Source of the DNA: Bacteroidales bacterium
GTDB taxonomy: Bacteria > Bacteroidota > Bacteroidia > Bacteroidales > P3
Direction: 5' to 3'
Assembly (NCBI GenBank): GCA_016281475.1
Contig: JAEEIS010000171.1
Coordinates: forward strand, 1-15,614
Length of the DNA: 15,614 nucleotides
Shown here: in pieces, positions 1 through 7,300 of the stretch
Layout: the number at the start of each line of letters is the position of its first letter
Numbering within the stretch: position 1 is the stretch's first letter
The notes under the pieces: generated by a model
What the model was told of the DNA's origin: nothing
Database searches by the model: none
The model's input: only the letters and a program-made list of their open reading frames with translations
Program-made: the position numbers and the translations under genes

Positions 1-1
1 G

Positions 2-193
2 AAGACTGCCCTCAGTTGGGTACGCCGCAAGGAATGCCGCACCAAACTGCCGCTCACCCCACAGACTACCGACCTTTGGAACATTATCCGCCGTGCCGAA
101 GCATGGCTGCAAAACAACATCTACACCACCGAAATCCGCAAGTGGGACACCGACCACTGGGGCGAAATCCCCGCCGACTTCGGCAGAAAATAA
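2..193 (+). CDS. C-terminal part of an unidentified protein (5' truncated by window edge)
   Basis: An open frame enters from the left edge and ends at TAA 191-193, giving the last 63 residues of a protein. The visible tail is rich in Trp, Arg and charged residues (it contains LWNIIRRAEAWLQ and ends HWGEIPADFGRK). It has no membrane segment and no motif I recognise. Codon use is GC-rich at third positions, like the pnuC and prmC genes downstream, which supports real coding. A start-to-stop frame at 16-213 overlaps it but is a shadow frame. The gene lies 72 bp before pnuC on the same strand with no clear terminator between, so it may share a transcript. Function not assigned. Confidence 0.6.
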   Translation, partial: KTALSWVRRKECRTKLPLTPQTTDLWNIIRRAEAWLQNNIYTTEIRKWDTDHWGEIPADFGRK

Positions 194-265
194 ACTGTGA
201 TTTAGTGAATTGACAAATGACTACATCAACCAACTGATAACAAATAAACCTATCAACACAACATA

Positions 266-844
266 ATGAACCTCGAAGCCATCCTCACCATCCTCATCAC
301 CGTGGCACAAATCACCACCGTCTACCTTGCCGCCCGCGGCAACCGCTGGACGTGGGTATTCAGCATCGTCACTGGACTGATACTGTGCTACAACTTCTTC
401 TCCGACCGCCATTTCATGAGTTTCGCCTTCCAAGTCTACAGCATCCTCGCCTCCATCGGGGGTGTCTTCATATGGAAGAAGAAGGAGGAGGACAACCGCC
501 GCACCATCTGCTGGGGCAACCCGCTGTGGCCCCTGCTGGCAGTGGTAGGCATCGCCGCCGCCACCTTCCTCTTCGATGCCAAGGTGCTGCACTCCAACTT
601 GCCTGTGCTCGACTGCGCCATCTTCTCCCTCCAGGCCGTCGCCACCTTCCTCATGGTGCGCAAGGACATCAACGCCTGGATATGCTACCTCATCTGCGAC
701 GCCATCTACATCCCCCTCGGCATCATGGGCGGCAGCTACAAATGGCTCTTCATCAGTGCCTGCTTCCTTATCACCGCCACCTACGGCTTCATCACTTTCA
801 TAAAAGCGTGGAAGGCTACACGCAAAGCCGACAACAATGCCTAA
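266..844 (+). CDS. pnuC: PnuC-family nicotinamide riboside/mononucleotide transporter
   Basis: A 192-residue inner-membrane protein that fits the PnuC family, which carries nicotinamide riboside (or a related B vitamin) by facilitated diffusion for NAD salvage. About seven hydrophobic segments are visible, near residues 5-22, 28-45, 51-70, 87-104, 113-130, 135-153 and 158-180, with a short charged loop KKKEEDNRR after the third. Family-like features are NRWTW at the start of the second helix, the Q-x-Y context around residue 56 and the W-(x)n-DAIYIPLG stretch around 138-152. The length is typical. No riboswitch-like structure and no TAnnTTTG promoter is evident in the 72 bp upstream. The stop overlaps the annotated start of prmC. 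The exact substrate (nicotinamide riboside versus thiamine or riboflavin, which related Pnu proteins carry) cannot be told from sequence alone. Confidence 0.85.
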   Translation: MNLEAILTILITVAQITTVYLAARGNRWTWVFSIVTGLILCYNFFSDRHFMSFAFQVYSILASIGGVFIWKKKEEDNRRTICWGNPLWPLLAVVGIAAATFLFDAKVLHSNLPVLDCAIFSLQAVATFLMVRKDINAWICYLICDAIYIPLGIMGGSYKWLFISACFLITATYGFITFIKAWKATRKADNNA

Positions 845-1754
845 CACCACCCACATGCGCATCCCCTCCAACCGCGTAAGGGACATCGAGCGATATTTCC
901 ACACCACACTGGCCGACCTCTATCCCGACCGAGAGATAGGTGTCTTTGTCGACATCCTGTTTGATGCCTATCTGGGATGGAACAAGGCACAACTGCTACT
1001 GCACCGCGACGACACCATCAACCAGTCCGACCTGCTCCGTTTTCACTGGGCGGCAGAAGACCTAAAGCAATACCGACCCATACAATACATCGTCGGGTAC
1101 ACCGACTTCTGCGGCCTGCGCCTACATGTCGAGCCCGGTGTGCTCATCCCCCGCCCTGAGACGGAGGAAATCGTCGAACGAATCCGGCACTCTTGCAACC
1201 CTACCACCATCCTCGACCTCTGCACCGGCAGCGGCTGCATGGCTCTCGCCCTCGCTGCCCATTTCCGCGACGCTGTGGTCTATGGCATAGACATCTCCAC
1301 GCAGGCACTCGCCATTGCCGAGGCAAACGCCAAAGCCAACCAGCTCGATGTCTCATTCCTGCAATGCGACATCCTCAGCCAAGAGCCTCCCCTACCCCAC
1401 ACCACCTTCGACCTCATTGTCAGCAACCCTCCCTACGTCTGCCACAGCGAGCGCGCCAGCATGTCGCCCAACGTCCTCGACCACGAGCCTTCGCTGGCCC
1501 TCTTCGTCCCCGACGACGACCCGCTACGATTCTACCGTGCCATCGGGCAGTACGCCTTGCAGCACCTCTCCCCCAACGGCTTGTTGGTGTTGGAAATAAA
1601 CGAACACTTGGGCAATGAAACCTGCCAACTATTGCAGCAACTAGGCTTCAGCACCACATTACACAAAGACTTCCGCGACAAAGACCGCAGCATCACCGCC
1701 CGTCCCCTCTTGAGAGGGGTGGCCGCTAGGCCTAGGTATGTTAATCCTCAATAA
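837..1754 (+). CDS. prmC: Peptide chain release factor N5-glutamine methyltransferase
   Basis: PrmC (HemK) uses S-adenosylmethionine to methylate the glutamine of the GGQ motif in release factors RF1 and RF2. The N-terminal helical region is followed by the family signature YRPIQYIVG and VLIPRPETEEIVE (about residues 77-116), then the SAM-binding motif TILDLCTGSG at 124-133 and the catalytic NPPY at 197-200. The chosen ATG 837 overlaps the pnuC stop; ATG 855 is an equally possible start and would give a protein 6 residues shorter, just after the pnuC stop. Family members normally end shortly after a segment like DKDRSITAR. Here the frame continues for about 16 residues through a palindromic, repeat-like sequence (1704-1736), so the last residues are probably not original PrmC. 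About 305 residues compared with roughly 280 usual. Confidence 0.9.
   Translation: MPNTTHMRIPSNRVRDIERYFHTTLADLYPDREIGVFVDILFDAYLGWNKAQLLLHRDDTINQSDLLRFHWAAEDLKQYRPIQYIVGYTDFCGLRLHVEPGVLIPRPETEEIVERIRHSCNPTTILDLCTGSGCMALALAAHFRDAVVYGIDISTQALAIAEANAKANQLDVSFLQCDILSQEPPLPHTTFDLIVSNPPYVCHSERASMSPNVLDHEPSLALFVPDDDPLRFYRAIGQYALQHLSPNGLLVLEINEHLGNETCQLLQQLGFSTTLHKDFRDKDRSITARPLLRGVAARPRYVNPQ
1704..1736. repeat. Palindromic repeat-like sequence at the prmC 3' end
   Basis: CCCCTC (1704-1709) and GAGGGG (1714-1719) form a perfect 6-bp stem with loop TTGA. Next to it are the palindromes TAGGCCTA (1727-1734) and CCTAGG (1731-1736). The stretch is read through by prmC and encodes its unusual tail. It resembles a short interspersed palindromic repeat rather than a terminator, because no T-run follows. 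No second copy is present in this window. Confidence 0.45.
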
Positions 1755-1792
1755 TTGAATAAAGCAAAATGTTGAAATGATAATGCGTCAGC

Positions 1793-1827
1793 CAATTCTC
1801 AATTTTCAATTCTCAATTCTCAATTTA
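1793..1827. repeat. Heptamer tandem repeat CAATTCT, five units, before the symporter start
   Basis: Five consecutive 7-bp units are readable: CAATTCT, CAATTTT, CAATTCT, CAATTCT, CAATTTA. The array ends 5 bp before the GTG start of the symporter gene at 1833, so it occupies the ribosome-loading region. The same heptamer recurs inside that gene at 3033-3067. Confidence 0.9.
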
Positions 1828-1832
1828 TAGAA

Positions 1833-3383
1833 GTGCTTACACCAGTTCATATCATAGGCATATTGCTCACCGTCGGCATCCTACTTGCCGCCAGCATCCT
1901 CTCGGGTCGCAAGGTAAAGGATGCCAAAGCCTTCACTACCGGTGGCAAGGCGGGCAGTTGGATGGTCTGCGGTGCCATCCTCGGCACACTGGTCGGCGGC
2001 CAGTCCACCATCGGCACCGCCCAGCTGGCATTCAGCTTCGGCATCTCAGCATGGTGGTTCACCATCGGCGCGGCTCTGGGTGCGGCGGCATTAGCGGTAG
2101 TCTATGCCGGTCCCATCCGCAAGAGCGGCTGCACCACATTGCTCGAAATCGTGTCGCGCCAGTATGGCCGCAAGGCCGAGACCGTCGGCTCCGTGCTTTT
2201 CCTCATCGGCATCTTCATCAGCATCATGTCGCAGGTGCTCTCCTCCTCCGCCATGGTCACCAGCCTCTTCCACATGCCCCTCACCTGGGCGGCCATCGTC
2301 AGCGCGCTGCTCATCATGCTCTTCGTCCTCTTCGGCGGCATCAAGAGTGCCGGTGCAGGCGGCATCATCAAACTGCTGCTGCTCTACATAACCTCCATCG
2401 CTGCCGGCGCGATGGTGTGGCATCTGGGTGGCGGATCTAAAGGCATCATGGGCAGTATCAACAACATGTATACCAACCCCATGGTGGCGAACCTCAACGG
2501 CATCACCGACATCGAGACAATTCATAATCGCTACGGCAACATGGTGGCACGCGGCCCGCTGAAGGATATTGGCGGATGCCTGTCGCTCATGTTTGGCGTG
2601 GTCACCACACAGACCTACGCCCAAGGCATCTGGTCCGCCGCCACCACCCGCAAGGCACGCCGCGGAGCCCTCTACTGCGCCTTCCTCATCCCACTCATCG
2701 GTGCCGCCTGCACGCTGGTGGGCATGTACATGCGCGGACACTACGTCACCGCCGCCGAGCTTGCCGCCCTGCAGGCCGCAGGCCAAACCCTGCCCGACGG
2801 CATCGGAGTCATCGAAGGCTCCCTGCAGGCTTTCCCCACCTTCGTGCTCAACCACCTGCCCTCATGGATTGGCGGCATCGCCCTCGGCGCCATGCTCATC
2901 AACATCCTCGGCTGTGGCAGCGGTCTGGCACTGGGTGCCGCCACCATCTTCGTGCGCGACGTGATACAAAACCTGATAAGCCTCCGCAAACCCTCTCTTT
3001 ATGCGCCAAAGGCAGATGTCCCTAGCAACACTAAATTTTCAATTCTCAATTCTCAATTCTCAACTTTAACCCAAACCCGCCTCTCCATCGTCGGAATACT
3101 CACCCTCGCCGTCATTGTGGCACTCTCCGTCAAAGGCACCTTCATCAACGACCTCGGCTTCCTCTCGCTCGGCCTGCGCGCCGTGGCACTGCTGTTCCCC
3201 TTGAGCTTTGCACTCTTCCTGCCGGGCCGTTTCTCAGGCCGCTACATCATCCCTGCCATGATTGTCGGCACCGCAGCCATGCTCCTCGCCAAGACCCTTG
3301 CCCTCCCAGCCGACCCGGTCTACTACGGTCTCGCCCTCTCCCTCCTCGTCATTCTCCTCGGCATCCGCCGCAAGGCCTCATAG
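1833..3383 (+). CDS. Sodium:solute symporter (SSS family), substrate unknown
   Basis: A 516-residue polytopic membrane protein. The N-terminus has a first helix (about 5-25), a loop with the SSS-typical phrase AFTTGGKAGSW and a broken second helix with GGQSTIGTAQ (about 55-64), the region that helps form the sodium site in this family. Many further hydrophobic helices follow. The start is GTG 1833 (LTPVHIIGI...); no ATG fits, and the frame is open only back to a stop at 1773-1775. Residues 401-412 (KFSILNSQFSTL) are encoded by a 7-bp tandem repeat lying between transmembrane segments, so they look like an inserted linker in a loop. About 104 residues with further helices follow. No promoter box is seen in the 78 bp after prmC, so co-transcription is possible. 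The solute cannot be inferred. The gene ends 5 bp from the convergent SNF2 gene. Confidence 0.85.
   Translation: MLTPVHIIGILLTVGILLAASILSGRKVKDAKAFTTGGKAGSWMVCGAILGTLVGGQSTIGTAQLAFSFGISAWWFTIGAALGAAALAVVYAGPIRKSGCTTLLEIVSRQYGRKAETVGSVLFLIGIFISIMSQVLSSSAMVTSLFHMPLTWAAIVSALLIMLFVLFGGIKSAGAGGIIKLLLLYITSIAAGAMVWHLGGGSKGIMGSINNMYTNPMVANLNGITDIETIHNRYGNMVARGPLKDIGGCLSLMFGVVTTQTYAQGIWSAATTRKARRGALYCAFLIPLIGAACTLVGMYMRGHYVTAAELAALQAAGQTLPDGIGVIEGSLQAFPTFVLNHLPSWIGGIALGAMLINILGCGSGLALGAATIFVRDVIQNLISLRKPSLYAPKADVPSNTKFSILNSQFSTLTQTRLSIVGILTLAVIVALSVKGTFINDLGFLSLGLRAVALLFPLSFALFLPGRFSGRYIIPAMIVGTAAMLLAKTLALPADPVYYGLALSLLVILLGIRRKAS
3033..3067. repeat. Heptamer tandem repeat CAATTCT inside the symporter gene
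   Basis: Units AAATTTT, CAATTCT, CAATTCT, CAATTCT, CAACTTT run in frame inside the symporter coding region and give residues 401-412. The sequence is AT-rich in an otherwise GC-rich gene and matches the array at 1793-1827. Because 7 is not a multiple of 3, loss or gain of one unit would shift the frame for the last ~104 residues. Confidence 0.9.
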
Positions 3384-3388
3384 CCACC

Positions 3389-6300
3389 TCAATCCGCGTG
3401 AAACAGCTCGCGCAGCTCGTCGTTCGACAGGTTGCCTATCCAGCTCTCACCTACCGCCACGGTCAAGTCCGCAAGTTTGCGCTTTTCCTGAATCATGCGA
3501 TTGATTTGCTCCTCGAAAGTGCCTTGGGTGATAAAGCGGTGCACAATCACGTTCTGGTGCTGCCCGATGCGGTAGGCTCGGTCTGTCGCCTGCGCCTCCA
3601 CGGCGGGGTTCCACCACAGGTCGTAGTGAATCACATGGTTGGCTGCCGTAAGGTTGAGCCCTGTGCCTGCCGCCTTGATGGAGAGGATGAAGATGCGGCA
3701 TTCGGGCCGTGTTTGGAAATCTTCAACCAATCGCGACCGCTCCTTCACGCTCAGCCCACCATGCAGGAACAATGGCTGCTCGCCCAATCGGTCGCGAACC
3801 ATCTGCACCAGCAGGTCGCCCATCTCGCGAAACTGGGTAAACACCAACACCTTCTGTCGATTCCGCACAATGCTGTCGAGCAGTGTTAGCAACGTCTCTG
3901 CCTTGCCCGACAGAGCCGCGTCTGCATCACCATTCTTGAGGAACAAAGCTGGGTGGTTGCAAATCTGTTTCAGCGACAGAATCATCTGCAGCACCAAGCC
4001 CTGCCGCTTGAAAAGTGCCTGCGGCGTGTCGGTAGGCGCATCGCCAATCACTGCCATGGCAGCCTCCAGCGTCTCGTGATACAGTGCCGCCTGCCGCTCG
4101 GTGAGGGTGGTGAGCGTGTCCTCCTCTATCTTGTCGGGCAGGTCGGCTATGATGGTGCGGTCGGTCTTCAGGCGGCGCAGCAGAAAGGGTGCCGTCACAC
4201 GGCGGAAACGCTCCGCCACCACCGCGTCGCCCTCTTTCTGGATGGGATTGGCATACTCCTTGCGGAAAGCGGTGGCGGTGCCCATCATCTGCGGATTGGC
4301 GAAGTCCATGATGCTCCAAAATTCCGACATGCGGTTCTCTATCGGCGTGCCGCTCATTGCAATGCGGTTCTGCGCACCGATGGCGTGCACCGCCTTGCTT
4401 TGGGCGGTGGTGGCATTCTTGATGTTCTGCGCCTCGTCGATGACGATGGTGTGCCACTTGCGGTGTTTCAGCGTCGCCACATCGCTGCGCACCACGCCGT
4501 AGGTGGTCAGCAGCAGGTCGGCATCGAAGCCCTTGAGCGTTCGCCCAGGTCCATGATACAGTTGGCAAGTGATATTAGGGGCAAACCGAGCCAACTCCGC
4601 CTGCCAGTTGGTGAGCAGCGTGGTGGGCACCACCACCAGGGCACGGGCCTTGTCGAAAGCCCCCTCGTCCTTGAACTTCTGCAACAGCGCAATCACCTGC
4701 AGCGTCTTACCCAAGCCCATATCGTCGGCAATGATGCTGCCGAAACCCAGCTGCGCGTTGCGATACATCCACTCGTAGCCCCGCTGCTGGTAGGGGCGCA
4801 ACGTGGCACAAATACTCTTGGGCACCGCCATCTTGCGCTGCTTCTGCAACTGCTGCATCATCTTCTTCACCTCGGCGGTCATCACCACGGGTGCCCCGTC
4901 GAAACTTTCACTCAACGCCGCCTGCAGCCGTTCCCCGGCCGTGAGCAAGCGGGTGGAATTGAGCGACTCCTCCAGCCGATGTATGTCGCTCTCGTCCACA
5001 TAGAAATACTGTCCTTTGAAGCGGACGAGTCCTCGAGCGCAATGGGTCAGCTGCTGAAACTCCTCGACCGTCATCACACTGTCGCCCACAGCCACCTGCC
5101 AGTCGAAGTCGAGCATGTCGGCAAACCGCACATGCGCCACCCCGTCGTTGGCCGCCTGCTTGATAGTGACCGTGGCACGCGGGCGGCAGAGGTTCTGCAA
5201 CTCCTTGGGCAACGCCACACTTACGCCCAGCAGACGTATCGAGGGAAACACCTCTATCATCATCTTCGAAAACTCCAACGGCGAAAATATCAAGGCCCTC
5301 TTGGCGTTGCTGTTGATATAGCCGTCGAGCCTTGGCAGGAACGGCGACAGCATGGCGGCATCCTTCAGCACCCCAAGGCGTATGGGCGCATAGTCCGCCT
5401 CGGTCAGCACCTGCATCAACGGCACGGGCACACCCTCCACTATCGTCGCCAAGTCAATCTTAAAGTCCCCGTCCCGCGACAATCCCACCACTACCTGCGG
5501 ACAATACTCATGGCTGCCCACGTCCAGATGCGCCAACCATGCCGCAATGCTGTCGGGCACGCTCTGCTCACCCACTCCGCCAAAACGTTTCCTCTTGCCG
5601 TTGAAAAACATAAGCGGCACGGCATTGTCGGCATCCTGTTTCGCACTCAGCATGGGCACCAACCTTCCCATCATGAGCGTCAACAGCACCGTTGCGCGGT
5701 TTTTGAGTGGCGACGGCTTCTTCAGGTGCACTTGCTGCCACCGCACCATCTCGGCAGGCATCATACGCCCCAGCTGCTCCACCACAGCGCGGACAGGCTC
5801 GTGTGCCAAGGCCGGCAGCCACTCTACCGCATACACCCCTCCCTTGCAACGCACCAACTTCGGAATCATCGCGCCACACGCCACGAGGTGCAACGCCACA
5901 TTGAGCGCATAGCGCACCACAACAACATCATCACTATAGTCGGCAAGGTCGTCGTCGTCGATAGCGGCAACCGCTGCCATCAGCTGGTCGAGCGACAGGT
6001 TTGAGACCTCCATCTCGTCGTCCAGCAGCATCCGCACCGTGTCGTGCCTGCCCGGCGCAACACCATCCGGCCACAGCACACGCCTGCCGTCCAAAATATA
6101 CTTCGCCTCGCGTGCCGCCTTCTTTATTCCTCCATTATACGTGGCACGGAAATCGCCCCTGCCATAAAACGTAGGCCGCTCCGGCAGCAGACCCACCAGT
6201 GCCTGCCCAATGTCCGACAGCTGGGTGAGGTCCACTGGGCGCAACGGCTGCACCTCAGCCTCCTGCTCACCCTTTTCTAGCACCTCATACAGCAATGCCC

Positions 6301-6853
6301 TTGTCGGCATCGTCGGCTGCTCCGTGGCTGTGGTTGCCATGCCCCGTTTCGACAATTCGCCAATCAGGTCAATCCCATGCATCCTGAACACCAAGAACGG
6401 GTCGTTATCAATCTCGCGGCTCAGCATATACACCACCGCCGCCAAATGCTTGCACGGCACCGCCCAGTCGGGACACGAGCACCGCATATCCAAGTCGCGC
6501 CAACTCTCGGGGAACAGCCGTATCCCCACCTTGCGGGCAATAGTCATCACCTGCGGGTCCAGCTCGTGGTTCATCAGCTTCGACACCAGCAAAGGCTGCT
6601 CCGACAGCTCGTCCACCAGCCGTGCTACATGCTCCGCGTCCACCTGTGGCACCTTTATCTCCACCCTGTAGGGCGTGCGCTGAGTGCCCTGCACCTTTGC
6701 CTTGATAAGCCCGCCATCAATCTTTATATCCGTCACCGCACCCTTGCGAGCGTATGCCGCCCCACGCGGTATGCGATTCTCATAGTCGATATGTGTCAGC
6801 GAGTTGAGCCACTCCTGGCCCCACCAAGTCTTCCCAAACGATTCACGTGCCAT
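3389..6853 (-). CDS. SWIM zinc-finger SNF2-family helicase-like ATPase
   Basis: A 1154-residue protein. The SWIM zinc finger is at residues 125-136 (RCSCPDWAVPCKHLA; C125, C127, C134, H136), a fold used for DNA or protein binding. A long central region (about 200-660) has no motif I recognise. The SNF2 ATPase core follows: the LRPYQQRGYEWM entry motif (685-696), Walker A DDMGLGKT (710-717), the DEAQ box (806-809), SGTPIEN (834-840), LLRRLKTD (891-898) and, in the second RecA lobe, VLVFTQF (1002-1008), GTGLNL (1063-1068) and the arginine-finger motif ATDRAYRIGQ (1089-1098). All catalytic motifs are intact. SNF2 proteins translocate on double-stranded DNA and remodel protein-DNA complexes; the bacterial SWIM-SNF2 type has no settled role. 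The start is ATG at 6853-6851, about 10 nt from the predicted transcription start. Convergent with the symporter, divergent from the lipoprotein gene. No neighbouring nuclease or methylase suggests a defence system. Confidence 0.92.
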   Translation of the reverse strand: MARESFGKTWWGQEWLNSLTHIDYENRIPRGAAYARKGAVTDIKIDGGLIKAKVQGTQRTPYRVEIKVPQVDAEHVARLVDELSEQPLLVSKLMNHELDPQVMTIARKVGIRLFPESWRDLDMRCSCPDWAVPCKHLAAVVYMLSREIDNDPFLVFRMHGIDLIGELSKRGMATTATEQPTMPTRALLYEVLEKGEQEAEVQPLRPVDLTQLSDIGQALVGLLPERPTFYGRGDFRATYNGGIKKAAREAKYILDGRRVLWPDGVAPGRHDTVRMLLDDEMEVSNLSLDQLMAAVAAIDDDDLADYSDDVVVVRYALNVALHLVACGAMIPKLVRCKGGVYAVEWLPALAHEPVRAVVEQLGRMMPAEMVRWQQVHLKKPSPLKNRATVLLTLMMGRLVPMLSAKQDADNAVPLMFFNGKRKRFGGVGEQSVPDSIAAWLAHLDVGSHEYCPQVVVGLSRDGDFKIDLATIVEGVPVPLMQVLTEADYAPIRLGVLKDAAMLSPFLPRLDGYINSNAKRALIFSPLEFSKMMIEVFPSIRLLGVSVALPKELQNLCRPRATVTIKQAANDGVAHVRFADMLDFDWQVAVGDSVMTVEEFQQLTHCARGLVRFKGQYFYVDESDIHRLEESLNSTRLLTAGERLQAALSESFDGAPVVMTAEVKKMMQQLQKQRKMAVPKSICATLRPYQQRGYEWMYRNAQLGFGSIIADDMGLGKTLQVIALLQKFKDEGAFDKARALVVVPTTLLTNWQAELARFAPNITCQLYHGPGRTLKGFDADLLLTTYGVVRSDVATLKHRKWHTIVIDEAQNIKNATTAQSKAVHAIGAQNRIAMSGTPIENRMSEFWSIMDFANPQMMGTATAFRKEYANPIQKEGDAVVAERFRRVTAPFLLRRLKTDRTIIADLPDKIEEDTLTTLTERQAALYHETLEAAMAVIGDAPTDTPQALFKRQGLVLQMILSLKQICNHPALFLKNGDADAALSGKAETLLTLLDSIVRNRQKVLVFTQFREMGDLLVQMVRDRLGEQPLFLHGGLSVKERSRLVEDFQTRPECRIFILSIKAAGTGLNLTAANHVIHYDLWWNPAVEAQATDRAYRIGQHQNVIVHRFITQGTFEEQINRMIQEKRKLADLTVAVGESWIGNLSNDELRELFHAD

Positions 6854-6870
6854 AGCCTATATTTTTAGTG

Positions 6871-6878
6871 CAAAGATA
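6871..6878 (-). promoter_or_regulatory. Predicted -7 box of the SNF2 gene promoter
   Basis: Read on the minus strand the sequence is TATCTTTG, an exact match to the Bacteroidota TAnnTTTG -7 consensus. A TTTG lies about 16-18 bp upstream. Transcription would start near 6864, leaving a leader of only about 10 nt before the ATG. Confidence 0.65.
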
Positions 6879-7001
6879 CACAAAATAATCCATTCAAACA
6901 CCTTTCGCCCAAAAAACATTTCTCTTCCCCTGCCTCCCACCCCCATCCCACAACTCCCCGAAACGCTCACAACTTATTTCTCCCTCCCTCATATATGCAC
7001 C

Positions 7002-7083
7002 ATTTATACTTCAGTTATACCTTAGTTATACTTTAGTTATAGTATATATAATAGTATAACTAAGGTATAACTGAAGTATAAAT
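7002..7083. repeat. Perfect 31-bp inverted repeat made of 11-bp tandem units
   Basis: Left arm 7002-7032 and right arm 7053-7083 are exact reverse complements, separated by a 20-bp AT-rich centre. The left arm holds successive 11-mers TTATACTTCAG (7004-7014), TTATACCTTAG (7015-7025) and TTATACTTTAG (7026-7036), followed by a partial TTATAG; the right arm holds the mirrored units. The element lies in the 447-bp space between the divergent SNF2 and lipoprotein genes. It could extrude as a cruciform, fold as a long RNA hairpin, or serve as an array of protein-binding sites. No T-run typical of a terminator follows. Confidence 0.95.
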
Positions 7084-7206
7084 ATAGGATAAGGGCAAAA
7101 GCGTTGACAAGGCATCAATAAAAAAGACAGCGCCTATAAACAATGAAAAAAAGACAAATTAGGAAAAATACTTTAATGATTAGGATTTTTCTTGAAGAAA
7201 TAATAG

Positions 7207-7214
7207 TACTTTTG
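7207..7214 (+). promoter_or_regulatory. Predicted -7 box of the fimbrillin-like/BspA-like lipoprotein promoter
   Basis: TACTTTTG matches the Bacteroidota TAnnTTTG box and is followed by GCAAA, a common extension. The expected start near 7220 leaves an untranslated leader of about 80 nt before ATG 7301. The -33 box is weak; a T-rich stretch lies at about 7184-7193. Confidence 0.6.
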
Positions 7215-7300
7215 CAAATTGAGAAAAGGAGGGTTCGAACCAACTACAAAGACCCCTTTCTGAACGCTGACTTAGGTATAATTGATTAAAATTGAACAAT

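Larger units (their letters stand above)
6854..7300. other. Divergent intergenic region, no coding
   Basis: This 447-bp stretch holds, in order, the SNF2 promoter, a pyrimidine-rich tract on the plus strand (about 6919-6990), the 31-bp inverted repeat, an AT-rich spacer and the promoter of the downstream lipoprotein. I see no credible small gene. A 10-bp palindrome GGTTCGAACC sits at 7232-7241 in the lipoprotein leader, of unknown meaning. Confidence 0.6.

Noticed and set aside
221..907. Long minus-strand open frame opposite pnuC (228 codons)
   Set aside because: It is very rich in Gly, Glu, Val and His as expected of an antisense shadow of GC-rich coding, and the plus strand encodes a clear PnuC protein.
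3953..6004. 683-codon plus-strand open frame opposite the SNF2 gene
   Set aside because: His/Gln/Arg/Leu-rich with no motif; it is the complement of an intact SNF2 coding region with all helicase motifs, so it is a shadow frame.
7232..7241. GGTTCGAACC palindrome resembling a tRNA T-arm in the lipoprotein leader
   Set aside because: A T-arm needs a 5-bp stem around a 7-nt loop and the flanks do not pair; no other tRNA arms are present. Treated as a chance palindrome.
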